Below, piece after piece: positions 32,745-41,298 of a DNA stretch of 64,000 bases; position 1 is the stretch's first letter, and the number at the start of each line of letters is the position of its first letter. Source of the DNA: Candidatus Poribacteria bacterium (GTDB taxonomy: Bacteria > Poribacteria > WGA-4E > WGA-3G); contig JAJDTM010000048.1 of the NCBI GenBank assembly GCA_022827185.1, forward strand, positions 1 through 64,000. The letters run 5' to 3'. The position numbers were made by a program, and so were the translations under genes. The notes beneath the pieces were generated by a model that was not told where the DNA came from, did no database searches, and was given only the letters and a program-made list of their open reading frames with translations.

Positions 32745-34658
32745 ATGCCGACGCACGAAAAAATCACTTTGCGTACCATTCTCATATCGTTACTGCTCTT
32801 GCCGTTTATCTACAAATGGCATATTGAGTGTGAGGCACTTCGGTACACCTTTCCGACATTGATGGCACCCTTCTATAGCGTTGTGTTCACACTGTTGGTC
32901 ATCGCTGTGTTGAACACCGTGCTCAAAAAATACGCCGCGAAGTATGCCCTGACAGGCGGTGAACTCATCAGTCTCTATATTCTGATGTCAATCACACTGC
33001 TTTTCATGTCTTACGATATGTTCCTTCCGCTTGTCTCAATTATCGTTCACGCCTTTTATTTCGGTACGCCTGAAAATGAGTGGCGCGAGTTGTTCTGGGG
33101 CTATCTACCGGACTGGTTAACGATCAACGATCCGAGCGTGCTTCGCGCGTTCTACTTGGGTGATGAACCGTTTTTTGAAGTCCATTATCTGACGAAATGG
33201 ATGCTTCCGACGTTTTGGTGGTGTGCCTTCACTTTCGCGTTAATCTTCGTAATGCAGTGTATTAATGTTATCATCCGTAAACAGTGGACGGAACAGGAAC
33301 GCCTCGTGTATCCGATTGTCGAGCTGCCGTATCAACTCGCCTACAACACGCGTCGATTTTTACGGAGTCGAGCCATGTGGTGGGGATTCGGTATTGCGGC
33401 GATCATTAGCCTTGTCAACGGGCTTAACATCTTTTTTCCATCAATACCGGCTTTCCCCAATAAACACATCCCGCTTGGTCCGTTATTCACTGAAAGACCG
33501 TGGACGGCTCTTCTCCGTGGTGGGGATTCGATCATCATCTATCCGTTCGCTGTCGGACTCGGTTTCCTGATGCCGCTTGAGTTGCTCACGTCGTGCCTAC
33601 TTTTTTTCTTTCTTTATAAAGTGCAATACTTCATCGCTATCTTAAGCGGATTAGAAAACGTTCCGGGTTTCCCCTATCCGTATGAACAGAACATCGGTGC
33701 GTATATCGGTATCTGTGCAATTGCCGTGTGGGGTACACGCCGCCAGATTGGGCGTGCGTTTCGCGCAGCATTCGTACAACGGCAGGTCGTGGATGCGGAA
33801 GAACCGATGCGTTATCGCACGGCGTTCTTGGGGATCCTGTTCGGGGGGATATTCATCATCGGGTTTGCGATGCGTGGCGGGATGGCGATGTGGATCGCGG
33901 TGCTGTTCTTTGCTGCGCATTTTGCGACAATTGCGGTTCCGTTGACACGTATCCGCGCGCAAATCGGTTTCCCTATCCACTCAACGACCTTTATCGGACC
34001 ACACCACAGTCTCGTTAGCATACTCGGTACACGTCGAATCGGTGCCCGAAACCTGACCTGGTTCGCACTTTTTTTCTGGTTCAATAGAGACAATCGGAGT
34101 CACCCGATGCCGCATCAACTTGAAGCGTTTAAGCTCGCTGAACGTGGTAACCTTGACGTGAAGGGTCTATCACGCTTGATGTTGGTGCTGATAATCATCG
34201 CGATGCCGTTGTGTATCTTCATGTTGGTGGATACGTTTTTTGGACTCGGCGTTAATTCCGGTAAGGTGGGGGGTCAGATTAATAGTTTCGGCGGACGAGC
34301 GTACCGGTTTCTTGAGGGTTGGCTCACTTCGCCGCGAGATGCGGATGGCGGTCATATCGCCGCGATAGGGATCGGTTTTGCTGTTACAATCCTGCTGTCC
34401 GCGGTTCGCAGCCGACTCTTCTGGTGGCCGATTCATCCGCTCGGTTATGGTGTGTCGTTTCATCTCCATCTCTTTTGGGCAGCATTTATTATCAGCGCGC
34501 TCGCTAAATGGAGTGTGCTGAAATACGGTGGACTCGGGCTCTACCGGAAAACTGTGCCGCTCTTTCTCGGATTGGCACTCGGAGATTTTGCTATGGGGAG
34601 TATCTGGAACATCTTAAGTATTATTCTGGATAGACCGACGTATACGTTTTATTATTAA
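32745..34658 (+). CDS. Large polytopic membrane protein (DUF6785-type), unknown function
   Basis: A 637-residue protein with roughly 12 membrane helices, starting ILISLLLLPFIYKWHIECEA. Polar loops contain TPENEWRELFWGYLPDWLTI and RKQWTEQERLVYPIVELPYQL, and a second half has FPIHSTTFIGPHH and PIHPLGYGVSFHLHLFWAAF. The repeated pattern of these segments is that of the DUF6785/DUF6784 family seen in Poribacteria and planctomycetes (from memory, moderate certainty). It may be a transporter. It is divergent from the enolase-superfamily gene, sharing a spacer of 159 nt. No ribosome site stands out, apart from a possible GTCTCC-like region. Confidence 0.65.
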   Translation: MPTHEKITLRTILISLLLLPFIYKWHIECEALRYTFPTLMAPFYSVVFTLLVIAVLNTVLKKYAAKYALTGGELISLYILMSITLLFMSYDMFLPLVSIIVHAFYFGTPENEWRELFWGYLPDWLTINDPSVLRAFYLGDEPFFEVHYLTKWMLPTFWWCAFTFALIFVMQCINVIIRKQWTEQERLVYPIVELPYQLAYNTRRFLRSRAMWWGFGIAAIISLVNGLNIFFPSIPAFPNKHIPLGPLFTERPWTALLRGGDSIIIYPFAVGLGFLMPLELLTSCLLFFFLYKVQYFIAILSGLENVPGFPYPYEQNIGAYIGICAIAVWGTRRQIGRAFRAAFVQRQVVDAEEPMRYRTAFLGILFGGIFIIGFAMRGGMAMWIAVLFFAAHFATIAVPLTRIRAQIGFPIHSTTFIGPHHSLVSILGTRRIGARNLTWFALFFWFNRDNRSHPMPHQLEAFKLAERGNLDVKGLSRLMLVLIIIAMPLCIFMLVDTFFGLGVNSGKVGGQINSFGGRAYRFLEGWLTSPRDADGGHIAAIGIGFAVTILLSAVRSRLFWWPIHPLGYGVSFHLHLFWAAFIISALAKWSVLKYGGLGLYRKTVPLFLGLALGDFAMGSIWNILSIILDRPTYTFYY

Positions 34659-34662
34659 CAGT

Positions 34663-34700
34663 TGTCAGTTACCAGTTAAGAGTGCCTCGCAGTGAGAGTC
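34663..34700. repeat. Family G palindrome half
   Basis: CAGTTGTCAGTTACCAGTTAAGAG is followed by TGCCTCGCAGTGAGAG. The last word recurs at 59064, in another family G copy, so it is part of the repeat. Confidence 0.5.
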
Positions 34701-35037
34701 TGAAATTTGGCTGAATCCGCAGAAAGCGTACCGACCGACCCGCATTTTAGCGCACCGTAGATCCCTGCCTCAGGTGTTCATAAGAAGGCGTGATGGCGAA
34801 CTCAGACCGCTACCGCGTGAAGAATCGCACGACCTTACCACTTATACGCACCAGCTCGCACAATTTGAACCCGGCATCTGGTTCCCGAAAACTGTCACTG
34901 TGGAAAACTTGTCTGTTGTGGGTGATGAAGATAAACAACCCGCACCGGCGTATCGCAAGACAATCATGCAGATACATCGCGCCGTTTTTAACATCCCAAT
35001 TTCAGAAGAAGCGTTGGGAATAACATCGGATAGGTAG
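34696..35037 (+). pseudogene. 3' fragment of a secreted-type protein gene
   Basis: An open frame without a credible start reads through IWLNPQKAYR... and ends with FEPGIWFPKTVTVENL, then AYRKTIMQIHRAVFNIPISEEALGI. The IWFPKxVTVExx form and the C-terminal strands resemble the end of outer-membrane lipoprotein-sorting (LolA/RseB-like) or similar beta proteins. The 5' part is replaced by a palindromic repeat. It is a decayed gene rather than an active one. Confidence is low because the similarity is by pattern only. Confidence 0.35.
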
Positions 35038-35106
35038 TCCGCCCAACATGTTTGCAACTACGGCTATTTATGGTAGATTTTAGAATTACTTGGACATTCT
35101 CAATGC

Positions 35107-35213
35107 AAAGTCAACCCCCTAAAGAATCAGAATCAACGGTATGAATGCCTTATGGGCATTCACCGGGTATGAATGCCTTATGGGCATTCACCGCCCCTTA
35201 TCAAGGGGACTTT
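35107..35213. repeat. Family H composite with tandem inner palindrome
   Basis: Starting AACCCCCTAAAGAATCAG, this copy is the inverted form of that at 15523-15602. The inner GGTATGAATGCC...GGCATTCACC palindrome is present twice in tandem with a 27-28 bp period. It ends CCCCTTATCAAGGGGACTTT. Confidence 0.65.
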
Positions 35214-35334
35214 CCGCATCTTTCACGGTAAAACTGAATGCCTCTAATTTGAAACACATTTGACTTTACTTAGCGTATATGTTAATCTATTCTTTGAAAG
35301 CTAACATCTTATCTCTCCGCGAAAGGTAAAGTTA

Positions 35335-36372
35335 ATGGAACAATGGATTGAACATCTTCTTGTTGGATTACCCAGCTTAGCCCTTTTTCTGATAATTGTG
35401 GTGACGCTTGCGACACTCGGCAAAGGCGCAGATTGGTTCGTTGATGAGGCGGTAATCCTTTCAAACCGATGGGGCTTAGGAAAAGCGGTCATCGGTGCAA
35501 CAATTGTAAGCATCGGCACGACGACACCAGAGGCAGCCGTCTCTGTACTCTCAGCGATACAAGGGAAGCCGGGACTTGCGCTCGGCAACGCCGTCGGCTC
35601 AATTATTTGTGATACGGGACTTATTATTGGATTGGCATCCCTGATAGCTCCACTCCCAATTAACCGCCAATTGGCTTCGAGGTTATCAAATGTACAGGTC
35701 GGTGCTGGCATTCTCTTAGTCCTTGGCTGTTTTCCTTGGACCTCCCCAGCAAAAGTTTTTACGCAAGGTGGTGTTTTACCACAACTCGTAGGCGTTATCT
35801 TCGTTATCCTTCTGGCGTTGTATATTTGGCAGTCGATCCGCTGGGCAGGTACAACACCGTCAGATGCTGAAAGCACAGAAGGCGCGGACGAAGAAGAAGC
35901 GGGCGCGTTCGGAACGCTTCTTAAACTCATCGGATCCATCGCTATTATTGTTGTCTCCGCACAGATCTTAATTCCAGCCGTGAGTATCATGGCAGAACGC
36001 ATTGGTGTCCCGAAACACATCATCTCGGCGACACTCGTTGCGCTCGGTACATCGCTCCCGGAACTGGTGACGGCGATAACAGCAGTCAGACGCGGACACG
36101 GTGAGTTGGCGGTCGGGAATATTATCGGTGCGGATATCCTGAATGTGCTTTTTGTTGCGGGTGTCTCAGCCTCTGCAACACAAGGCGGTTTACAAGCGGA
36201 CGGACAGTTCTTCCAGTTCCTGTTCCCCGCGATGCTGTTTATTCTCATCGTCTTCCGATGCGGTATCTTCGTGTCGGGTGATCAATTGAAACGTCCGTTT
36301 GGGGTTGTGCTGGTTGCCACATGGCTTTTGGTAACAATTTTGAGTTACGTTCTTTCAGTTGAGATGCATTAA
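35335..36372 (+). CDS. Calcium/sodium antiporter family protein (CaCA)
   Basis: The 345-residue membrane protein has about ten helices in two inverted halves. The alpha motifs are seen twice: IGATIVSIGTTTPEAAVSVLSA with GNAVGSIICDTGLIIG, and ISATLVALGTSLPELVTAITA with GNIIGADILNVLFVAG. The glutamates of these motifs bind calcium or sodium. An acidic loop (AESTEGADEEEAGA) separates the halves. It exchanges calcium and sodium or protons across the cytoplasmic membrane. Length and order match bacterial YrbG-like proteins. A large reading frame on the opposite strand is a shadow. AAAGGT lies upstream of the start. Confidence 0.9.
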   Translation: MEQWIEHLLVGLPSLALFLIIVVTLATLGKGADWFVDEAVILSNRWGLGKAVIGATIVSIGTTTPEAAVSVLSAIQGKPGLALGNAVGSIICDTGLIIGLASLIAPLPINRQLASRLSNVQVGAGILLVLGCFPWTSPAKVFTQGGVLPQLVGVIFVILLALYIWQSIRWAGTTPSDAESTEGADEEEAGAFGTLLKLIGSIAIIVVSAQILIPAVSIMAERIGVPKHIISATLVALGTSLPELVTAITAVRRGHGELAVGNIIGADILNVLFVAGVSASATQGGLQADGQFFQFLFPAMLFILIVFRCGIFVSGDQLKRPFGVVLVATWLLVTILSYVLSVEMH

Positions 36373-36473
36373 ATAGTTATCAGTATTGTGGTTCTTGAAA
36401 ATTTGTGACAGTGTGTGATAATATAATTCCAAGTTTTGATGAGTGTTCAAGAAGTTTCAAAGGAGGAACGATA

Positions 36474-37655
36474 ATGAGCAACGATCAATCACCTGAGAAA
36501 GAAATCTATCGCGCGCCAGCGTTTGCTGATTTCAAACCGGAACTCGCCGCACCCGGATCCACACCGGAAAGACTGGCGCATTTAAGGGAACACGGTTTCG
36601 TAATCATCAACGACTTTGTTGACAATCCGTGGATTCCGATTCTCCGAGAGGCAGGGCGCCGCGTCACGCAGGCATGTGCACCGGAGAACGGCTACGATGT
36701 TATCGACTGCTCAAAAGGCTATGTTCACCGCGCGGGTGAAAATGAGCCTTGGGCAATCCGAGGCATACTCCATCCTGCTTTTAAAGAACCGCATTTCGCT
36801 GAATTCTACGGGTCCCCAGATTTCACCGGCTTCGTCAAGTCATGGTGTGGCGCGGCACCTGAAGAGCTTGTGATGACAAACATACTCCTCTGGTGCAATC
36901 CTCGTAAAAAAGAGAATAGACTCGGATGGCACCGAGACGTGACATGGTGGGGTACTGGCGAAAGTTACTTCTCACAAGAAGATAACCGTGGAGACGGTAC
37001 TGAAGCCTATTCCGAGGAAGTTGAGCGGATCCGTTGGAAAGAAATTCAGGAAGAAAATGAGAAACGAATTACCGAGCCGAAGGGGGTCGGTATGTTTTTG
37101 GCACTCGCAGACGATGAATGCCATGAACTCGTTGTCGGGAGCCACAGCCGATGGCGCACGCCACTTGAGCATGACGTGCTACTTCCACAGTCCATGAAGG
37201 ATCAGGGTGTCCCCTATACACCGAGTTGGAATGGTGAGGATCCACTTCCCGGACAAGTCGCGATTCGGCTCAAGGCTGGGCAAGCCCTCATCCGTAACGG
37301 CACAACAATCCATACCGGACATACCGTGCCTGAGCGTGAACGTAATACACTGTCAATTGGTTGGTCGAAGTGGGGCGGTCCCTCCGAGGAGGAACCGAAG
37401 GTCGTTGATGCGCGGTTCGCATGGCAGCTCGATCCCGCCGTCCGTGAGGCGATGCCGCACGAATGGATGAAAACGGCATGGGATCGCTGGGCAGCAAACC
37501 ACAAACTTGGTGATAGGCTTGAAGATCGCTATGCAGGCTTTGACATCGAACGTATCAAAGCAGGCGAAGTCGTCGGTTGGCGGACAGAGTTAGAGCGTCA
37601 AGCCGCCGCTGCAGGCGATAAATGGGAACGCTATCAAACTGTATCTGAATCATAG
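36474..37655 (+). CDS. Phytanoyl-CoA dioxygenase (PhyH) family protein, long form
   Basis: A 393-residue 2-oxoglutarate oxygenase. The metal site is H153/D155 (GWHRDVTWW) with the distal histidine at H280 or H283 (TIHTGHTVPE) and R290 (RERNTLSIGW) for 2-oxoglutarate. A polar insert of about 40 residues (about 165-205) separates the two halves, longer than in the other two PhyH proteins here. AAGGAGG just before 36474 supports this start over the in-frame one at 36405, which lies upstream of a likely promoter (TTGAAA, 16 nt, GATAAT at 36395-36422). A strong terminator follows. The substrate is unknown. Confidence 0.88.
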   Translation: MSNDQSPEKEIYRAPAFADFKPELAAPGSTPERLAHLREHGFVIINDFVDNPWIPILREAGRRVTQACAPENGYDVIDCSKGYVHRAGENEPWAIRGILHPAFKEPHFAEFYGSPDFTGFVKSWCGAAPEELVMTNILLWCNPRKKENRLGWHRDVTWWGTGESYFSQEDNRGDGTEAYSEEVERIRWKEIQEENEKRITEPKGVGMFLALADDECHELVVGSHSRWRTPLEHDVLLPQSMKDQGVPYTPSWNGEDPLPGQVAIRLKAGQALIRNGTTIHTGHTVPERERNTLSIGWSKWGGPSEEEPKVVDARFAWQLDPAVREAMPHEWMKTAWDRWAANHKLGDRLEDRYAGFDIERIKAGEVVGWRTELERQAAAAGDKWERYQTVSES

Positions 37656-37670
37656 CGGCAGAAAATTCAG

Positions 37671-37698
37671 AGGCGGATCTTCGGATCCGCCTTTTTTG
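37671..37698 (+). terminator. Rho-independent terminator
   Basis: A perfect 9-bp stem (AGGCGGATC / GATCCGCCT) with a TTCG tetraloop is followed by six T residues. It lies 16 nt after the PhyH stop. Confidence 0.9.
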
Positions 37699-37735
37699 TT
37701 TTCCGAGAAGGGTTGCGATTATTGTCTGAATGCAG

Positions 37736-37766
37736 ATCGCATTTGGGCGCGTACGCCGCAAATCAC
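37736..37766. repeat. Repeat E (GGCGTGTACGCC palindrome)
   Basis: The core GCATTTGGGCGCGTACGCCG is also present at 60862-60893 and, inverted and slightly degraded, inside MITE-like element D at 28085-28118. It has no coding potential. Confidence 0.55.
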
Positions 37767-37862
37767 GGATTACGCAGATTGCGCAGATTTCACGGATTTT
37801 AAGAGGTTCTAACAATCGTAAGCACGATTAGAAACCGCACCTACAATTGAATTGTTGGAATG

Positions 37863-38849
37863 TTAGGCTGGAGGTGCGATAAGACGGACAAACGAGCTCG
37901 AAACCTCGTCCAGTTCATCCCGCACTGCTGCATCGAGTTCCCAACCGACACCGCCAAGTGTATCATCGAGCTGTTCAATTGTATCGCTACCGCTGATTGC
38001 GACTGTAACCTCTGGATGCGATAACACCCACGCTACCGCAAGTTGTGCTGGCGTTTTGCCTAATTCGGCTGCAAGTCGCTTGAGTGTTAAAACTACCTGT
38101 CCAGTTGCACCGCTCATCCGCTTTGAAAATTCCTCACGGAGGCGTGTGCCCCATAAAGTGCCTTCAGGCGGTGGTTCATCTGGGGAATAGACCCCGCTTA
38201 GTAGACCAACGGCTAATGGACTGTAACACATCACACCTAACCCTTCTTCACGCACCAACCCGAACAACTCAGTTTCCATATCCCGATTCAAGAGGTTATA
38301 CATGTTCTGAATACACATATAGGGGGTTGCGTTAATGCTATCAGCGATCCAGAGTGCTTTACATGCCTGCCATGCTTGATGATTACAACAGCCGATATAG
38401 CGGACTTTGCCTGAACGCACCAGATCGTCCATTGCGCGAACCGTCTCTTCTTGTGGTGTTCCGTCATCATACGCATGGATGAGATAGATATCAATATGGT
38501 CGGTGTTGAGTCGTCTCAAGGAACGCTCAATCTCGCGCATAATGTGGTAGCGGGACAACCCAGCATCGTTCGGACCTGGACCAATATTACTGAAGACCTT
38601 TGATGTAATCACAACGTTGTCGCGTTTGCCCTGAATCGCTTTGCCGAGGATCTCCTCAGAGCGACCGATGTTGGCACGATCGTCCATAAGACCGTAGATG
38701 TTCGCGCAATCGATAAAATTAATGCCGGCATCGATGGCGTGTTCGACGAGTCTTTGGGCATCACTTGCGTCGCTTTGCCCTCTGAGTCCTAAACCTAAAG
38801 CGAGTGGACTTACTTTAACCCCTGCTTTTCCAAAATTGACATATTCCAC
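37863..38849 (-). CDS. Aldo/keto reductase
   Basis: A 328-residue NADPH-dependent TIM-barrel reductase. The catalytic tetrad is visible as D47 and Y52 (FIDCANIYG), K84 (VITSKVF) and H125 (IYLIHAYDD). The C-terminal cofactor-binding part includes VAISGSDTIEQLDD, which is typical. It reduces aldehydes or ketones, or oxidises a polyol or glycoside. The substrate is unknown. Fits the many sugar-type oxidoreductases of the region. The next gene downstream in transcription order is on the other strand, so it is likely monocistronic. Confidence 0.92.
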   Translation of the reverse strand: MEYVNFGKAGVKVSPLALGLGLRGQSDASDAQRLVEHAIDAGINFIDCANIYGLMDDRANIGRSEEILGKAIQGKRDNVVITSKVFSNIGPGPNDAGLSRYHIMREIERSLRRLNTDHIDIYLIHAYDDGTPQEETVRAMDDLVRSGKVRYIGCCNHQAWQACKALWIADSINATPYMCIQNMYNLLNRDMETELFGLVREEGLGVMCYSPLAVGLLSGVYSPDEPPPEGTLWGTRLREEFSKRMSGATGQVVLTLKRLAAELGKTPAQLAVAWVLSHPEVTVAISGSDTIEQLDDTLGGVGWELDAAVRDELDEVSSSFVRLIAPPA

Positions 38850-38870
38850 GATGGATTTCCTTTTCTACAA

Positions 38871-39182
38871 TTATTTTAACAAAGCAAACAAGGCAATGAT
38901 GGTAGAGACAATTGCGGTCCCTACTGCTATACGACTTACCAAAGTCGCGCTAACTTCTGCCTTTCCTTCTATTTTTCCTCGAATCCAGCTGACACCTTGC
39001 TCTAAAAGTCCCATCCGGGCTTCCATAGATTCAAACTTCTGATCGAATTTTTGGTCGATAGATTCAAACTTCTGATCGAATTTTTGGTCGATCCTCTCAA
39101 TTTTCTGATCCAGTCGTTCAGTTTTTTGCTCCAGCCGTTCCAGGGCAGCTAGGACACGTTCCCGAAAATCTTGATCTGACAT
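38871..39182 (-). CDS. Coiled-coil protein with C-terminal membrane helix
   Basis: A 103-residue protein. Residues about 5-55 are a coiled coil with repeated QKFDQKFESID units, encoded by two tandem DNA repeats of 33 bp at about 39021-39092. A hydrophobic C-terminal helix (SRIAVGTAIVSTIIALFALL) follows. It is probably a tail-anchored cytoplasmic-facing protein. The start at 39182 has GGAGGT 6 nt upstream, and the longer frame to 39254 has no ribosome site. It ends 21 nt before the aldo/keto reductase start and is on the same strand, so they may be cotranscribed. The function is unknown. Confidence 0.65.
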   Translation of the reverse strand: MSDQDFRERVLAALERLEQKTERLDQKIERIDQKFDQKFESIDQKFDQKFESMEARMGLLEQGVSWIRGKIEGKAEVSATLVSRIAVGTAIVSTIIALFALLK

Positions 39183-39296
39183 GAGACACCTCCATTTTTC
39201 ATTAGTATAGCATATATAGCAAGAACGAGGCAAGTCTCGCGTATCTCTCAACAAGGCTTTTTTTATTAGGTTCGGTGCTTTAAAACTTTAGTATAG

Positions 39297-40280
39297 CTAC
39301 AACGTTGCCTTTGTTCTTAGAGCATTTACAACCCGTTGCATATCTTTCGGCATCGGTGCTGAAAATGTTAAGTTTTCACCCGTTGCCGGATGCACAAAAC
39401 CGAGCAATCGGGCATGCAACGCCTGACGCTTGAGTTGCGCGAGTGCGTGTTTCAATGCTCCTGTATCGGCATCGTTTATGGCGCGTTGTTCGCCGCCATA
39501 AATCGCATCACCCGCAACAGGATGCCCGATATGTTGCAAATGGACACGGATCTGATGGAGCCGTCCGGTCTCCAATGTGAGTTGGACGCGCGCGAATTTT
39601 GGATATGTCTCTAAAACCTCATAGTGTGTAACGGCATGCCGTCCGTGATTTTCAACCGTTGTCATCCGCCGTCGATCACGGCGACTTCTTGCGATTTGGG
39701 CATCAATTGTTCCCGTGGTTTTCGTCGGGATACCACACACGATAGCGATATATTGACGCGTAATGCTGTGCTTCTCAAATTGCGCGGAGAGTTCGCGATG
39801 CACAACATCTGTTTTCGCAACAACGAGGATGCCGGACGTATCCTTGTCCAGTCTGTGAACAATCCCGGGCCTCTCGATGCCACCGATGCCCGATAGGTCT
39901 GTGCAGTGCGCCAGCAACGCATTAACGAGTGTCCTTGTGTAGACACCATTCGCAGGATGAACGAGCATCCTCGCGGGTTTGTTCAGAACGATTAAGTGGC
40001 TATCCTCGTGAAGGATATCAAGCGCAATATTCTCAGGTGCTATGGTATCCAAAGGGCGTGGTGGCGGAAGCGTTAGGCTGATCTCGTCGCCGTCGCGAAG
40101 GGCATAACTCGGTTGTTTTGCTACCTTGCCGTTGATGGTGACATTACCGTCGCGAATCAGTCGCTGCAGATGGGTTCGAGACATATCTTCAGTCGCACGC
40201 ATCAGAAACCGATCCAAGCGGGTGCCGTGCTGCTCTTTTTGGATGTGATAGACCGTAGTTTTATTCTGCATCCAAGCCAT
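39297..40280 (-). CDS. RluA-family pseudouridine synthase
   Basis: The 327-residue protein (from the start at 40280) has an S4 RNA-binding domain at about 18-75 (TRLDRFLMRATEDMSRTHLQRLI, then GDEISL) and an RluA catalytic domain. The signature is GIVHRLDKDTSGILV, with catalytic aspartate D145. The layout is that of RluD-like enzymes, which make pseudouridines in 23S rRNA. Exact target sites cannot be read. Starts at 40334 and 40271 are also possible, and no strong ribosome site decides between them. It is divergent from truA, another pseudouridine synthase, with 111 nt between. Confidence 0.9.
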   Translation of the reverse strand: MAWMQNKTTVYHIQKEQHGTRLDRFLMRATEDMSRTHLQRLIRDGNVTINGKVAKQPSYALRDGDEISLTLPPPRPLDTIAPENIALDILHEDSHLIVLNKPARMLVHPANGVYTRTLVNALLAHCTDLSGIGGIERPGIVHRLDKDTSGILVVAKTDVVHRELSAQFEKHSITRQYIAIVCGIPTKTTGTIDAQIARSRRDRRRMTTVENHGRHAVTHYEVLETYPKFARVQLTLETGRLHQIRVHLQHIGHPVAGDAIYGGEQRAINDADTGALKHALAQLKRQALHARLLGFVHPATGENLTFSAPMPKDMQRVVNALRTKATL

Positions 40281-40320
40281 TATATATCTTAGTTTTGTAT
40301 TTGTCAATTCTACAATTGAT

Positions 40321-40349
40321 TTGACACTGTTCACGGAATGTGATAATCT
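40321..40349 (+). promoter_or_regulatory. Sigma-70 promoter of truA
   Basis: TTGACA (40321-40326), 17 nt and TAATCT (40344-40349), 42 nt before the truA start. Confidence 0.65.
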
Positions 40350-40391
40350 TTATGTATTAGGGTTTTAGATGCCCGATGACAGGGTGACACA

Positions 40392-41216
40392 ATGCGAAAT
40401 ATCAAACTCGTGCTTGAGTATGACGGCACGAATTACCACGGTTGGCAGATCCAGCCGAACCTGCCAACAGTCCAAACCACAGTCGAAAACGCCTTGACGA
40501 AACTAACGAAAACTCCGATACAGATCATTGGGGCGGGGCGGACGGATAGCGGTGTCCACGCGGCGGGACAGGTTGCGAATTTCCACACGACCTCACAAAT
40601 GCCACCCACCGCTTTTCAGAAAGGACTTAATGCTACGCTGCCCCGGGATATTGTTGTCTGCTCAGCAACAGAGGTGCCCGCCGAGTTTCATGCCCGTTTC
40701 AGTGCCACAAGTCGGCGGTATCGGTACACGATTTTGAATCGTGAGTATCCGAGTGCGCTTTCGAGACAGACGAGTTACTTTTTTCCGGCAGAAATCGATG
40801 TTACACGCATAAACGCGTTGTGCCAAACACTGGTTGGCAAACACGACTTTTCCTCCTTTCAAAAGGTCGGAAGTGACCGGAAAAATCCTATCTGTGAAAT
40901 TTATGAGGTGCATTGGTGGAAAAAAGAGCCGTACGTCTATTTTGAAATCGAAGCGGATTCGTTTCTACGGGGTATGGTTCGTGCTATCACCGGCACTGTC
41001 TTAACTTTTAATCGCAAGTTTTTGCTTGCAAGTGGTGCAAAAAAAATGAAATATCAGGATGCTGACACACAACTTCACCGGATTTTAGAAGCCAAAGATC
41101 GAGCCGCAGCCGGGATGTCAGCACCCGCACACGGGTTATCGCTCATCTGCGTCAAATATAACGCTGACAACGCTTACAGGTACCCCCCTAAATCCCCCTT
41201 ATCAGGGGGACTTTAA
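40392..41216 (+). CDS. truA: tRNA pseudouridine(38-40) synthase TruA
   Basis: A 274-residue enzyme that makes pseudouridine at positions 38-40 of the tRNA anticodon stem. The signature GAGRTDSGVHAAGQVANF holds the catalytic D52. FSSFQKVG and FLRGMVRAITG complete the fold. The gene's 3' end runs into a palindromic repeat of family H: the final residues RYPPKSPLSGGL and the stop are encoded by the repeat. The natural end was probably near CVKYNAD. The enzyme core is intact, so function is likely kept. Confidence 0.94.
   Translation: MRNIKLVLEYDGTNYHGWQIQPNLPTVQTTVENALTKLTKTPIQIIGAGRTDSGVHAAGQVANFHTTSQMPPTAFQKGLNATLPRDIVVCSATEVPAEFHARFSATSRRYRYTILNREYPSALSRQTSYFFPAEIDVTRINALCQTLVGKHDFSSFQKVGSDRKNPICEIYEVHWWKKEPYVYFEIEADSFLRGMVRAITGTVLTFNRKFLLASGAKKMKYQDADTQLHRILEAKDRAAAGMSAPAHGLSLICVKYNADNAYRYPPKSPLSGGL
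41180..41215. repeat. Family H palindrome inside the end of truA
   Basis: CCCCCCTAAATCCCCCTTAT, then CAGGGGGACTTTAA. It supplies about eight codons and the TAA of truA. A family G repeat follows at 41238-41282. Confidence 0.7.
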
Positions 41217-41298
41217 GAGGAAATGTGTAAGTCCTGTTGGTTACAAAAACCCTCTTAACTGATAACTGAAGATTGGAAACTATTCAAAAGGAGTTTGT

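Noticed and set aside
35301..36248. Long minus-strand frame of 315 residues opposite the antiporter gene
   Set aside because: It is a shadow of the antiporter: serine/threonine/proline-rich with no domain, while the plus strand has a complete CaCA protein.
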